NCBI GenBank assembly: GCA_900343135.1
Contig: OPYK01000010.1
Location: 1-64,000 of the forward strand
Length of the DNA: 64,000 bases
Source of the DNA: Atopobium massiliense
Lineage (GTDB): Bacteria; Actinomycetota; Coriobacteriia; Coriobacteriales; Atopobiaceae
Direction: 5' to 3'
Positions 63,808 through 64,000 of this stretch are shown piece by piece. Each line of letters opens with the position of its first letter. Position 1 is the stretch's first letter. The position numbers and the translations under genes were made by a program. The notes beneath the pieces were generated by a model. The model searched no databases, was not told the origin of the DNA, and saw nothing but the letters and a program-made list of their open reading frames with translations.

Positions 63808-64000
63808 TTAATCGTTTGCGCGCAAAAGAGCACGTATTTCTGTTGTGTGTATGCTCAATACAGTAAGTAGTGCCAAACAGCAAAGCATAAACCAGCCGCA
63901 TACAAGCACAATGCAGCCGCTATGCATGTCAAACGAAAGTACAGGATATACGCCAAGCAGCGTGCAGCATACCATGTTTGAGAAGAAACTTATAATGATG
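63808..64000 (-). CDS. ABC permease, C-terminal fragment (cut by window end)
   Basis: The last 64 codons of a membrane protein read from the window edge to TAA at 63808-63810. Two hydrophobic stretches (MVCCTLLGVYPVLSF and CIVLVCGWFMLCCLALLTVL) end in a short basic tail (EIRALLRAND), as expected for the final helices of an FtsX/MacB-like permease. It precedes the ATP-binding gene by 124 bases on the same strand. Confidence 0.65.
   Translation of the reverse strand, partial: IIISFFSNMVCCTLLGVYPVLSFDMHSGCIVLVCGWFMLCCLALLTVLSIHTTEIRALLRAND

Overview
This is a bacterial chromosomal window from a Gram-positive-type genome, most likely a member of the Coriobacteriia (Actinomycetota; Atopobiaceae, Eggerthellaceae or a relative such as Cryptobacterium). 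Base composition is moderate by eye and most starts carry AAGGAG-type ribosome sites. Pointers to this class are the class I ribonucleotide reductase type, the NRAMP-like gene resembling the Eggerthella NRMT family, LytS/LytT signalling, QueT, and the order prfA-prmC-tsaC. The genus is an inference; no 16S rRNA is present. No CRISPR array, prophage or insertion sequence was seen.

Layout. 1-812 is an AT-rich, hairpin-dense non-coding tract with a 22-copy CTGT microsatellite. 0.8-13 kb holds an RNA m5U methyltransferase, an EF-G-like GTPase, a CNNM/CorC protein, an unknown protein with a cyanophycin-synthetase-like N domain, a heterodimeric ABC exporter whose first half has an in-frame amber codon, a YtxH protein and a PRC-barrel protein. 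13-20 kb (minus strand) holds an NRAMP-like transporter coupled to an MgtE-sensor-like membrane protein, a phosphodiesterase and a LytTR two-component pair. 20-33.7 kb is a mixed housekeeping region: QueT, YitT, PAP2, thioredoxin, Pgi, SRP RNA, DedA, DnaX-YbaB-RecR, tRNA-Asp, a HAD phosphatase and a MutY-like glycosylase. 33.9-37.8 kb is nrdF-nrdI-nrdE, where NrdF has the Val/Pro/Lys substitutions of the metal-free (class Ie) radical subunit. 38-44.5 kb is a DeoR regulator divergent from a PTS (IIA-IIC-IIB), split transketolase and deoC cluster. 44.6-50.4 kb holds LemA, L31 with a long charged tail, RF1, a PrmC-TsaC fusion, RpiB and Upp. 50.9-58.0 kb is a complete F1Fo ATP synthase operon. 58.3-64 kb holds MurA, a DtxR/MntR regulator, GalU, a phosphohexomutase homologue lacking the catalytic serine motif, and an ABC ATPase with the end of its permease.

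How the genes fit together. A carbohydrate theme (PTS, transketolase, DeoC, RpiB, Pgi, GalU) meets nucleotide supply (NrdEF/I, Upp). Divalent-metal handling (NRAMP-like gene, MgtE-like partner, CNNM/CorC, DtxR) sits beside a ribonucleotide reductase predicted not to need metal in its radical subunit, a plausible metal-sparing arrangement. Two genes look broken or recoded as read (ABC half-transporter 7705-9522; PTS IIC 39670-41098); each could be real or a sequence error. The signals most worth following are the NrdF variant, the NRAMP/MgtE-like pair, the PrmC-TsaC fusion with an internal ribosome site, the catalytically altered phosphohexomutase homologue, and the microsatellite tract.
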